A stretch of 64,000 bases of DNA from positions 558,001-622,000 of the forward strand of contig JAJGBQ010000007.1 in the NCBI GenBank assembly GCA_022457065.1, written 5' to 3'. Every line of letters begins with the position of its first letter. Positions within the stretch are counted from its first letter, which is position 1. A program made the translations under genes and the position numbers. The notes under the pieces were generated by a model, which did no database searches, was not told the DNA's origin, and saw only the letters and a list, made by a program, of their open reading frames with translations. This DNA is from Curvularia sp. ZM96. Taxonomy: Eukaryota > Ascomycota > Dothideomycetes > Pleosporales > Pleosporaceae. This document shows, piece after piece, positions 1 through 10,600 of this stretch.

Positions 1-900
1 AACCCTAGCCTCGCCATCAAGCAGCAGCTTGACTAAAGTCGCCATTCCGAGCCTTGCAGCTAAGAGTAATGGTGTTGGATCAGTCTTGACCCCACGCCAG
101 TCTATTTCCTGAATCAGCCATGTAGCCTCCTTGATTATGTAAAATGCGGACCTACCTTGGTGAAATAGATAGGCATCTGAACGCTTGTTTATCTCTTCAA
201 AAAGCCGAAAACACGCGTTCTCTAGCCCCTCCCCATAGAGAAGCGGTATATGGATATTTAGTACTCCAAGTAGACAATAGGCAAAATCTTCCTCAATGGT
301 AGTTTTCCGGTTAGCCATCCATCGTAGTCGTTCATCTAGACTGAATTCCGCTAAAGGTATTCCTTGAAGTGCCCGAACTGAGATCCCAGTGGCCTTGTGA
401 ATTTGCCTCTCTAACGAGACTTTATTACCCAGACGCTCGTTATCATGGGAAAAGAATTCAACCGATCGCGGAGCAAGGAGTTCTTGAAGTGTCCAGCCTC
501 GAGTGAACCATATGCTTTGCCTAAAGGCTGATTGCCATTGAGTCTGAGAGCAGTTGGCTGCTGTGACGTCTGAGAGGTAAACGTAGCATTTAGCCGCCTT
601 TCGGTACCAGCGGAACATTGAGTTAATCGCTTCTGAAAGCTCAGCGCTACTTGTTTTGTCGATACAACAGCTGTCAACCCAGAAGAATTCCAATCCGTCT
701 TTCTTGGCTTGTTCTGCGCAGAACTGGATCTTTTTATAGCCCCTTTTACTACTTGCTACACCATTCGACAGGTCCTCGAGAGTGACTTCGTGGTTACCCT
801 CCTCCCATCTATGTGAGAGGATGGCGTAACGAGGAATCCGATCACCAACAAACCAGGCTAGGCTGAAGCTACCGTCGGGATTGGTTCTGAGTAGCCGCAT
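1..900 (-). CDS. HET-domain protein with ankyrin repeat start, 3'-truncated by window edge
   Basis: The frame is open for exactly 300 codons from an ATG at 900 down to base 1, so the C-terminus lies outside the window. The N-terminus reads MRLL, followed by the HET block YAILSHRW (about residues 26-33). The other HET signatures follow: FFWVDSCCIDK, AINSMFRWY, RGWTLQELLAP, and EEDFAYCLLG plus IPLLYGEG. The last visible residues (PLLLAARLGMATLVKLLLD) look like the start of ankyrin repeats. HET proteins act in heterokaryon incompatibility, where the HET domain is the death-inducing effector and the repeat tail senses a partner. The start is chosen because the HET gene at 39267-40862 begins the same way. 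The two are clear paralogues in the first 200 residues, but this one has an ankyrin-type tail. No intron is needed in the visible part. The HET call is secure; the recognition partner is unknown. Confidence 0.9.
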   Translation of the reverse strand, partial: MRLLRTNPDGSFSLAWFVGDRIPRYAILSHRWEEGNHEVTLEDLSNGVASSKRGYKKIQFCAEQAKKDGLEFFWVDSCCIDKTSSAELSEAINSMFRWYRKAAKCYVYLSDVTAANCSQTQWQSAFRQSIWFTRGWTLQELLAPRSVEFFSHDNERLGNKVSLERQIHKATGISVRALQGIPLAEFSLDERLRWMANRKTTIEEDFAYCLLGVLNIHIPLLYGEGLENACFRLFEEINKRSDAYLFHQGRSAFYIIKEATWLIQEIDWRGVKTDPTPLLLAARLGMATLVKLLLDGEARV

Positions 901-3900
901 ACTGGGTTAGAACTGTAGACTGATGGAGCATAAATGGGAAAGGATTGATTGATTTGAAGAATATCTCTAGAGTAAGGCTATGCTGGTATCATGTAAGGGT
1001 TTGTGTTGGTGGAAAAGTGTTGCCTTTCAGCCTCGTCACGTTACCAGGAAGTACTTAGAGGACCGTGCGGTGAGAACACATGACGCGGAAACCGATTTCG
1101 GTCAGCACTGTAGCATCCATCCTTCTCTCTGCTCATCGTCCCTTCCTGTACTTCGTAAGGATGCGACGCCGCGACAGTGTCGAGACGTCGATTCGACGGA
1201 GGATCGCTGGCGCGCAGGGCTTGGGAGTACCTTAGAATAGACTCCTAACGATTCTGGCGAAGACCCAGCGCTGCGAGAGCGTTAAGTAGGCGATTCTATG
1301 GTGCGCCTCTACTGGCTTGTATAAGAGGAGCCTTAGGATAGATATAGAAAAGCATGAATTAATCTTACACTTCCCGTCCCTTCTGCGTACGTAAGGTCAT
1401 GTCCCATGCAACATTACCCAGTCTATACTAAACAAGACCCGTTGTCATAACAATAACTTAACCTTGCCCTATAGCAGAACTCAACTATAATAATAATACG
1501 CAACGGTTGTCAGAACGCAGAACAAGGAAGTTGGTATCGGCGCCCCACTTTGTGCCGAGGAGGTAATTTCCGCCCTTTGAACCTTGTTTGAAGAGGTTTT
1601 TCGTAGAGTTTGGTGAGATAGTGACGATGATGTGTACGTGGGGGTGTTTGTTGGTGGGACCGAAGAGGCGGGTTATACTAGTACGAAGTATGCGGTGAGA
1701 TTGGCAACAACACAATGACAACAATGCTGCAACAGCAGGTAGATGGGGGTTCGATGTGACTCTCTCGCATGTCTATTATCTTGGCTAGAATATGCACACA
1801 TATTCTACACTGCCCTCTTCTTCCCTCTCGAGAATACGCGCACCTACAGAGCAACCAAGTTGTCTTTTACATACCCGCATCCTTGGCGATACCTCTCACA
1901 GACCAAGACTGCAGATAATTGATTTCCGAGCCAAGCTGCAATTGCGCGGTTCGCTGGGCTTGTATGGGCAAGCATGCGAGCATGCGGGCAAGTGTGTGCG
2001 CCTGCAGGGTTGAAAACAAAGCAACAGACGTCTGAGCAAGAGAGCCGGAAGGGAATATGCGTGTTAAGCAAAGAGAAGGAACATCAAACGCAGAAAAAAG
2101 CATTATTTCTCCAGCTATACTTAAAAATACCCACAAATTGCGCTTTTTGTCTGCTTAACCGCCGCTAAGATGGTGCTTCGTTGGAGGCACGGATTGGTTC
2201 ACGATGGAGCTTTCTTACGCGCCCATGGCCAAAAATAACCTGCCCGTGTGGGAGGATTTGCTTTTCGTTCAGATGGGTGGTGTATATATGCAAACGCCTG
2301 TTCTGGAATTGTTAGCTGCGAAGGGTGAACTCGGTTTGTTTGGTGGATATGTGTATACGAATGTATGAGCACGTGTGTGGTTTCCACCGAGTGCCGTGAA
2401 TAGTAACAAGATCAAAAATACCTTTGACAATTCCTTGTTGCAGTGCAGAGTCCCACAACTGCTGCTGCCCTACTGATCATCAGAGAGGCGTCAGATGCCA
2501 GGCTGCCACTGTGTCATCCGCACCTCTCGTCGTAGTCGTGAAATTCCGCAGCACCTCGACATGACACGTCATAGAAAAAGCCCGTGCATGTTTCATTCGC
2601 AGCTTCAGGCATCAAGGCCTTTTCTTTTCTTTGGCTTGATACTGCTGTCGCGTGTGTCGCAAACTCCCCACAGAGGCTGCACATTACTGCGGATCGGCGA
2701 ACCTGATCTCCAAGCGCCCCCTCCCACCACCCGAAACATGTTTGATCGCCAGGCACCCGCACCAGCGCGTCGGCTCGAACAACTATCATCCCCATTGAAC
2801 CATACAATATCCTCAACGTGCCAAACTTCCCAAAGAGACTCTCGGTAGGCTGCAATGGTGCGGCGAAAGGAGAATTAGGGTCCTGTCAATTGTCGCCGTC
2901 TTGGAGGCTGACGAGAGGGCCTTGGCCCTTCTTGGGCTAATTCCGTTTTTATGTGGTACCGAATTGCAGCGCTCAGCAAGTTGCCCACGATTGAATGCAA
3001 GACAGCAGTTTCAATAGGGAGCCCCTTGCTATTCTGTGGATTTGCCACAAGGTGCATAGTGTCCGAGTCCGGCGACAAAGCCGTCGTAGTAAGCAAAAGT
3101 GGATATACACCGTATTGGCACCACATGCTATCATGTGCATATCAGACTTCACCGGTGGACCCATGTGCAAACACGTTGGCTTGCCTGCTCATGCTACCTG
3201 TCCTCGCATGTGTTGTGGTGGCGGAAGGGAAACTTCTGAAAAGAATTCTCACAGTAATCCCTAGCTAGTCAAGCTTACAGATTTGGCGTTAAATGGTAGA
3301 CCGCTCCACCAGAACCACAAAACCTTGCACAAGCGAAATTGCATGTAAACATCTAGAACGTATTCGCTCGTCGGGAAACTTACACCCGTTGACATCACAC
3401 CGGCTCGGCTGACTAGGTATCGATAAGACGCGAAGCTTGTTGAGAGCATCCACAAGGCGTTGTGCCTCCTGTGTGATTGGTGTGCCTTGAAAACTCGGCT
3501 TGGTAGTATGCTGTCTGTATGCACAATCTGCCAATGAGAATCTTTCCTGACAAAAATACTTCCAGGTTGGACGGCAGATCTCGAAGAAGCCACATGGTCG
3601 GACTGAGCGGTAATCTGTCGCGTCATAGACACAGCCGGGTGTCAGCAGTAGCGGGTGCGGCCGTGTACGAGAGTTTGTTGGTATGCCTCAGTCTGCGTGT
3701 AATCGCAGTCAGTGCGCAAACCCGTATTCTGTCTCAAACAAGGCCGATACTCGGTGTGCAATATCTACATCGCAGTAATTGACCCTTGCAGTAGACGTGA
3801 ACAACAAACTCAGGGTTATTGGAAGTGGAAGACTGCCAGACTTGGAGCAAAAGGTGCATGCGGTCATGTTGTGTCTTCCGCGCTTGCAGTCTCGCCTGCA

Positions 3901-5214
3901 TCACAGACATGTCACGGTGAAGAGCCAGCGAACAGCACACTACCACGTCGCCTTCGCTGCTGCGTTGCGGCCGCTTCAGCTGGTGGGTATTGGCTTTTGA
4001 GATTTTCATCATGCATATGCTTACCGGTACCCACAATACGATAAAGTCTTTACCGTCCCGCTGGCCACGCTGGGGCTCCACAAACGTTGCGTCGGCGGAT
4101 ATCTGCGAGTGGAGCAGAAGTTGCGTGGGCGCAGCTGGACCGGACTATGACTGCAGCCATGTAAGGAACAAACAAGAAAAGCAGTTATGCAAGCTGCTGC
4201 GTCACCATCCTGCAGGAGTATTACACAAGCCAACGGAGGCTTTCGTTGGGCCAAGGAATGGCCCGGTTGAAGGAACTGTCCGGATCACAATGCGTCGATG
4301 CGGTTGAGGCATGTCCACGGCAGCGATAGTGATAAGTGGTATGTCCATGACATGACGACACCCAGGGAGGCTAGGCTCAAGGAGGCAAAAAACACAAGGC
4401 GCAGTGCGATGGCAATAGACAGGCGACGCGGCCGATAGCAAAGGTTCTGGAATCAGCAAGGTTCGTTCTCCACTTGGGTTCGCGGCGACAAGACAACACG
4501 CACACACCTTTCCCAATCACAGCATGCCTGGTCCCACCCTGTGATGATCGTAATTGCGCGGCCTTGCCATGGCTGGGCGACTGGTGAAGCGCGAGATCTC
4601 GAGGCCGGCGAGGCTCTCGTCAAACGGCAGCGGCTCGCTGTGCGTGGCGGCATAATGGCCACGGGCTGCTCTTTATCGCGGCTGCGTGCGTGGTCGCCAA
4701 GGGATGTCTGGGGAGAGAGAGGGTGATGGTTCAACAGGCGACTCAGGCGGAGCCAGGCCAAGGTGACAAGCCACGAAGCGCCAGCGGTGCCTGGGCCAGG
4801 CACACCAATCACAGATGGCTGCGAAGTGATGGGGCCGCGTTCCAGGGGTTGGCGTGTCCGGTGCAATTGGCCCCGTCCAAATTAGCAACGGGGATGGTCG
4901 GCGGCGCGCTAACCCTTTGTGGTCGGCCAGGAGATGAGATGGGGCAGGCCGGCTTGCGCTGCGTCTGGCCGCTTGCGTCCTTTTCCTTTCCTCCTCTTCA
5001 CCGACATATATCTTACCCACGGTCCCTCATTCCTTATTAGCCACATTCGCGCGTTCACTCATTCACGCCCGTCTTGGTCTTACTTGCTGGCTTGCCCGCT
5101 CTGTCATTCCTTTAACACCCACAGCCATATTCCTCGCTCCATCAGCACTCTCGACACGCCGTTGAACGCCGTTACGACCTGTCCGCTGTATAAATACCCA
5201 CCCGTCTATTCAAA
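901..5214. other. 4.3-kb gap without a convincing gene
   Basis: Only short, mutually overlapping open frames are present and none has a recognisable domain. The best candidate is a 79-codon frame on the minus strand at 1485-1724, which could be a real small gene, a 3' exon or a relic; I cannot support it further. The last 700 bases are richer in GC and in C/T tracts and probably hold the promoter and leader of the secreted-protein gene at 5215. Confidence 0.5.
5189..5196 (+). promoter_or_regulatory. TATA-box-like motif
   Basis: TATAAATA lies 18 bases before the ATG at 5215, in a C/T-rich leader. The distance is short for a fungal TATA box, so it may be fortuitous or may give a very short leader. 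Confidence 0.3.
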
Positions 5215-6281
5215 ATGCGTTACTCTTCCGCCTTGGTGTTGAGCACCATTGTTGTTGGTCAGGCCGCCGCCGCCAACCTCCACAACCGCCATGCCAGCTT
5301 CCACGCTCGCCGCCAAGCGTGAGTTCTGCCAGACATGCTCTTGTTGAGCCATATCTAACCGTGCATAGCGAGGCCAAGCGCAGCGCTGATAACCAGGTCG
5401 ACTGGAGCAAGGTTGCCTACGACCTCAGCGACGTCGACTGGGACAAGGTCTTTGCTAAGCCTACTCCCGAGGCAGCTCCTGAGCCATCCAAGCCAGCCCA
5501 GCCAGAGGCTCAGGTCGCCGAGGCCAAGGCAGTCGACCCTGCCCCCAAGCCCTCCAGCTCGTCGCCAGCTCCCCAGGCTCCGAGCAAGACCCCTGAACCA
5601 ACCCCAGCTAAGGATGACCCACTTGGCGACCTCCTCGACGATGTTGGTGACATTGTCGAGAACGCCCTGAACGGCCTTCAGTCCATGATCACTGGCCTCG
5701 GTGCCAAGATTGGAAAGAACCCCAAGAGCAACGAGAATGGTATCTGGCTCGGCAAGGACAGCAAGTGGAGGGCCCAGTTCACCAACGACGCCAGCCAGGA
5801 CGCCGTCCTCTTCTGCTGGAGGTCCAACGACTTCAAGAACATGTGCATCAACGAGATGCAGCCCGAGATCTCTGTCGGTCTCAAGTCCGGCCAATCTGTC
5901 GACATCTCCTTCGAGGAGAACGCTTCTGCTGCCTGCGCTCCTGTCTACCCTGGCACCAAGCTTGCCATGTTCGGTGGTGTCGACAACACCTGGTGGGAGG
6001 CCACCTTCGGTCCCCAAGGTGCTTTCGATGTTTCTCGCAACGTCAACATGAACGGTAGCAAGATCTCCTCCAAGGGCTCCAAGTGCACATCCGACATGGA
6101 GACCTGCGTCTTCAAGTGCAAGAACGGCATGAGCAGCTGCGAAAAGGGCACTGACTACGACCTCTTCAACTGCGACTCTGGCAACGGTGGTGGCGGTGGC
6201 TACGACCCAATCATGGCCGGTACTGGCGGTGGTTGCTCCATGGGTCAGAGCGGTGAAGTCGTCAAGGTCGTCATGTCTTAA
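5215..6281 (+). CDS. Secreted Asp f 4-type protein
   Basis: There are two exons, 5215-5318 and 5369-6281. The 50-nt intron (GTGAGT...TAG) contains a TCTAAC branch-like site, and the product is 338 residues. It begins with a hydrophobic signal peptide (MRYSSALVLSTIVVGQAAAA). The segment HARRQ|AEAKR that follows contains a KR site of Kex2 type. Next comes a proline/alanine/lysine-rich spacer of about 80 residues, then a compact C-terminal domain from about residue 150 with blocks GIWLGKDSKW, VLFCWRSNDF, AACAPVYPGTKLA, FDVSRNVNMNG, GSKCTSDMETCVFKCKNG and a glycine-rich end (GGGGGYDPIMAGTGGGC). These blocks match the fungal allergen Asp f 4 family, secreted proteins of unknown biochemical role. 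The cysteines are concentrated in the C-terminal domain and probably form disulfides. The family call rests on remembered motifs, not a search. Confidence 0.85.
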
Positions 6282-7686
6282 GCGTAGCCAAATCGATTCT
6301 ATCGACATGGTCTTCTGTTCTTTGTTTGCGTACTTATCTTCGCCATATTCCCCCTTGTTCGTTAGCGCTTGAATACGACTCGATACACTCCGTCTTCTAG
6401 ACATGGGTGACTAGTCGGGTACTCAGGCGTCCTTTGGGTACTGGTAGCCTGTCTGATACGCTTTTCTTTCGAGGCTCCTAGTGGTCCATGTGTATTTAGT
6501 AAATGTTTATTGTTAGTCTGCAAACTCGAAAAGTTCAACAACCTTGGTCTCGAACGTGACTCTCGAACGTGATACGCTCCGCCATTAGGCGCGATTGTTT
6601 CGGCCCGGTGCCTGGGGCATGCCATTCCAGATTTTAGAGAGGATGGTGTTCGCCCAGCTGCCGTCCAGATCCGCTTCACAAGCCTAATGCATTTGGCGAT
6701 GCACATCCCGCTCACTAATGACTCTTTAATTTCCCCCTCTCCCGTTCCCCGATGGAGCAGGCAGGTGCAAGCGTTCCAATACCCGGTCTGATCACCCAAC
6801 AAGCCCGCCGCCATCTCGCCTCACAGGCCATATCGAAGGAAGAAAAAAAGGGAGCAGGGGTTGCCCTGTACTAGGCGTTCGCCGGGTCAGCGATCACGTA
6901 CCATCGTTTCATCATAGACGGGGGCGGTCCGGGTCTGACTGCGGTGATGAACGGGCGTTGGACAGTATGTAAGACCTATGGCCCGTTGCGGAAATGGTCG
7001 GGGGGATAGCGACGTAATCACAGCGAGCGGTACGCGTCGACAAAACACAGCAGAAGAGATGTGAATGATGTACGAATAGCGGACTGTGGTGGTCGTAGAT
7101 CAGAGGGATAGCAGACGAATAAGTGAGTAGAGAGAGAAGGAGGTCGTGGTCAGTAGAAGGACGGAAACCAAGTTATGAACGACCCCCGCTCGGTCCTTCC
7201 CAATGCACAGACGAGCACATAAACAAACATACTGTGAACATGAGAGAAAGTGCAATTACTGTACGTAGTAAATGATAGATGGCCGTGACAACTACCGCTA
7301 CTTTTAACAGTAGTCGTAAAAGCCAAGAACCCAGTAAACAATGAATAACTGTGACAAATACAGCTACTTTTGAAGCATGTCGCCATTTTCCGGTTTCACC
7401 AGGTGTCGGAGAGGCATGCAAAGGACACCTGACACCCACAAGCATCATGGACAGAAAGCTCAATGCAAGTTACTCAAAGACTCAGGAAATTGATACGCTC
7501 ATAAATGCTTCATTTCAGAAAATAGTCCCACAGTCCAAGCAATACTCCACATACCATGAAGAGTGTCTAAACTATCAAAGGGAAAATGCTCTTTCTGTAC
7601 TTATACATGTGCCCACGAGCTACATTTGTTTAGCTCGTACATGTGAATCAACTCGGGATATAAGATGCAACACCAGGCTCAACCAC
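6282..7686. other. Intergenic, convergent 3' ends
   Basis: This 1.4-kb stretch lies between the 3' ends of the Asp f 4-like gene and KAR2. A 150-codon open frame on the minus strand (6362-6814) has no domain and no coding look. I see no repeats or RNA genes. Confidence 0.5.
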
Positions 7687-10600
7687 CTACAACTCGTCGT
7701 GGTCGTTGGGCACATCGTCGTCAGCACCGCCTGCCGAGCCGTAGAGCTTGGAGGTGATGGGGTAAGCGACGTCGGAAAGCTTCTGGAACTGCTCGTCAAA
7801 GTCCTCAGCGGACGCGTCACCACCGTTGCTCTCGAGCCAGTCCTGGGTCTCCTTGATGGCTTCGAGAAGGGACTCCTTGTCGTCCTCCTCAATCTTGCCA
7901 CCAAGGCCTTCCTCGTCCTTGACCTGGTTCTTGAGGCTGAAGGCGTAGTTCTCAAGCTTGTTGCGGGCCTCGATGCGCTCGCGAACAGCCTTGTCTTCCT
8001 CGGCGTACTTCTCGGCCTCCTCGACCATGCGCTCAATGTCCTCCTTGCTGAGACGGCCCTTGTCGTTGGTAATGGTGATGCTCTCACCCTTGCCAGTGCC
8101 CTTGTCGACAGCGCCGACCTTGAGGATACCGTTAGCGTCAAGCTCGAAGGTGACCTCAATCTGGGGAACACCACGGGGCGCAGGGCTGCACATTGTTAGC
8201 TGCTGTTCAATTCACTGTATACGCCACAGGGAACTTACGGAATGTTGGTGAGCTCAAACTTTCCGAGCTGATTACTGTTGGGAAGCGTTAGCGAGTCGAA
8301 CTTTCTTTTGGTGACGAGCGCTCGATTGATGACGGTGAAGAACATTCCGGTCTTTGGCCTGGTATTGACATGGTTCGCAGAAAAGCCCACAACCATCAGC
8401 GACCACGGACTTGTGACGATCTGTGGCAATGTGTCGCTGAAGGAAGAAGTTGGTGCCAAAACTCTTCTCACAAGGGACGCAGCGGAACCGGTTGGCTTCG
8501 ATATCTCGCTTTTCCCTGACACGACTGAGGGGCGATTGCCTCCTCGAGTTGGCACGGATCCTGGCGATGTACTCAGGAGTCTTGTTTCGACGCTGGCGAT
8601 TATCGTAGTCTCTCCTCCATGCACGGCGATGTTCGAGAGCGAGCCTGGCCATCTCTTCGAGCTGCTCGGCTGTGAACTCAATGTTGTCTCTGCCCTCAAT
8701 GACACCCTCTGTAAGGGGGTTATGGGTGCAACAACCACCATAGGCGTATTTGTTTCGAGGCCATGGTGCATCCGGGAACCCATAGCGTGTGGTGACCTTG
8801 AGCATTGGCCAGAAGACGAGGTGCATAGCAGCTTCGACAGCGACCATGGCGGTGCGGAATACCGGGACATCCTTGACAGCAGGCAGAGGACACTGGGCCA
8901 GCAAGCACTCGTGGATTTGGACGAAGCCCAAACGCTTTGCATCGGCAAGCCCTTGAGGTTCCACACTGCGGTTTCTGTGTTGCAAGATGCGGGAGCGAAC
9001 ACCGTTCCTGGATGCTGAGGTGCCAGAGCCGACGTAGACCTTGTACTGCTCACCCTTCTGGAGGACAAGCACGTATAGACCCCAATAGCCTGTTTGTACA
9101 TCGGAAGGAAGGGAAAGGAGCCATTCGACGGCAGGTGGTTCGCTAGACTGGATGATGTCGTACAAACCGTCCACGAAGGTGAGACCAAGCTTGGGAAGCA
9201 GGCCGGCGACATGATCAAGTGAAGGGAAAAGAACGCGAAAGCGAGGAGCAATCCAATCCTCGACATTGATGCAAGTCCAGGTAAGGTGCTGAACGAGTGT
9301 GTGGATGTCGGCGGCATCGTACTTGGCCATACTCTCAGGCTGGGTGGTTCGAGGTCTGAGGATGATGGAGGAAGAGAGTCGAGCGCCTCGGTTTTGTTGA
9401 CACCATGCCAGCAAGTGAGGAAATCGCCATTGGCGGTTTGTTGACATTGTGCCTGGGAGGGAGGGAGTCGCTATGGTTGCGAGTGCGACTCCCTCAGCTC
9501 CCAGGGAAGGTGTGGTTGGACACCGCCCAAATGATACCGTGTCGGTAAGTGAAGAAGAGAAGTCGCCATGGTTGTGGATGCGACACTCTTATAGCCAAAA
9601 GAAGGTGCGGTTGGGCACTGTCCAAGTGACACGTGCTGGCAAGTGAGGGAGCGTGCCGGTAAGTGAGGAAGAGAAGTCACCATGGCTGTGGGTGCGACTC
9701 TCTCACCTCCGAGCGAAGGCGCGACCCTCACCTCCGAGAAGATGTGGTTGGAGACCAACCAAAGACCGGAATGTTCACAGAAAATGCAAAAGGGAAAACA
9801 AAACAACAACAGATGGGGGGGAAAGGAAATGGGAGCACTAACTTATCTTTCGTCATTGATCTTTCGCCTTCGAATACCTGGATCAGGACGACGGGCTGGT
9901 TGTCAGCGGCGGTGGAGAAGATCTGGCTCTTCTTGGTAGGAATGGAGGTACCACGCTTGATCAGGGTGGTCATGACACCGCCAGTAGTCTCAATACCGAG
10001 AGTAAGAGGGTTGACATCCATGAGAATGACACCGCTGGCGGCGTCTTCACCGGCGAGAATACCACCCTGGACGGCGGCACCGTAAGCGACAGCCTCATCG
10101 GGATTGACATCCTTGCGGGCCTTCTTTCCGAAGAACTCCTCGAGCATGGCCTGGACCTTGGGAATACGAGTGGAACCACCAACGAGCACAATGTCGTCGA
10201 TGTCGCTCTTCTTCATCTTGGCGTCCTTGAGAACCTGCTCAACGGGCTTGAGCGTCTTCTTGAACAGGTCGTTGTTGAGCTCCTCGAACTTGGCGCGGGT
10301 AAGAGTCTCGGAGAAGTCCTTGCCCTTGTGGAAAGACTCAATCTCGATCTTGGTAGACTTCTGCGAAGAGAGCGTGCGCTTGGCCTTCTCAACCTCGCGC
10401 TTCAGCTTACCCATGGTCTTCTGGTCCTTGGTGATGTCGACATCGTTGGCCTTGTTGTACTTCTTGGCCAGGTAGTTGATAACACGGTTGTCGAAGTCTT
10501 CACCTCCCAAATGAGTGTCACCAGCAGTTGCTTGGACCTCGAAGACACCCTCGTCGAGAGTAAGGATGGAGACATCGAAGGTACCACCACCGAGATCGTA

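Larger units (their letters stand above)
8275..9842 (-). other. KAR2 intron 4 (1,568 nt), host of an internal gene
   Basis: The upstream exon ends ...AAAGATAA, followed by GTTAGT. The intron ends GCTAACGCTTCCCAACAG, followed by TAATCAGCTCGG. The join gives GAT AAT AAT CAG CTC (D N N Q L), the conserved Hsp70 sequence at this point, so the boundaries are fixed by the protein. The intron is about 30 times longer than its neighbours. In transcript order it holds a 66-nt leader, an 18-nt arm, degenerate repeats, the nuclease gene, the complementary arm (inside the nuclease gene) and the final 65 nt. Signals are spliceosomal; no group I or II features were recognised. Confidence 0.93.

Noticed and set aside
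1..10. AACCCTAGCC at the window start as telomere repeat
   Set aside because: Only one partial unit, and the bases are codons of the truncated HET gene.
5355..6404. 349-codon antisense frame
   Set aside because: Mirror of the Asp f 4-type gene, with no own domain.
6362..6814. 150-codon minus-strand frame
   Set aside because: No domain, and it lies in the convergent 3' regions.
7351..8199. 282-codon plus-strand frame over the KAR2 3' end
   Set aside because: Antisense shadow of a codon-biased, highly expressed gene.
8235..9317. 360-codon frame on the nuclease strand that runs into KAR2 exon 5 in the KAR2 frame
   Set aside because: It overlaps the GIY-YIG gene in another frame, has no domain and a serine/proline-rich shadow composition. 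The join to exon 5 is a by-product of phase.
8340..9776. 18-nt arms as terminal inverted repeats of a DNA transposon
   Set aside because: The arm at 8340-8357 lies inside the nuclease gene and leaves its last 22 codons outside. No target-site duplication flanks the arms and there is no transposase.
8275..9842. KAR2 insert as a group I/II intron or an intein
   Set aside because: The ends are spliceosomal (GTTAGT, GCTAAC, CAG) and the reading frame is not continuous from the exon, so it cannot be an intein. No self-splicing core was recognised.
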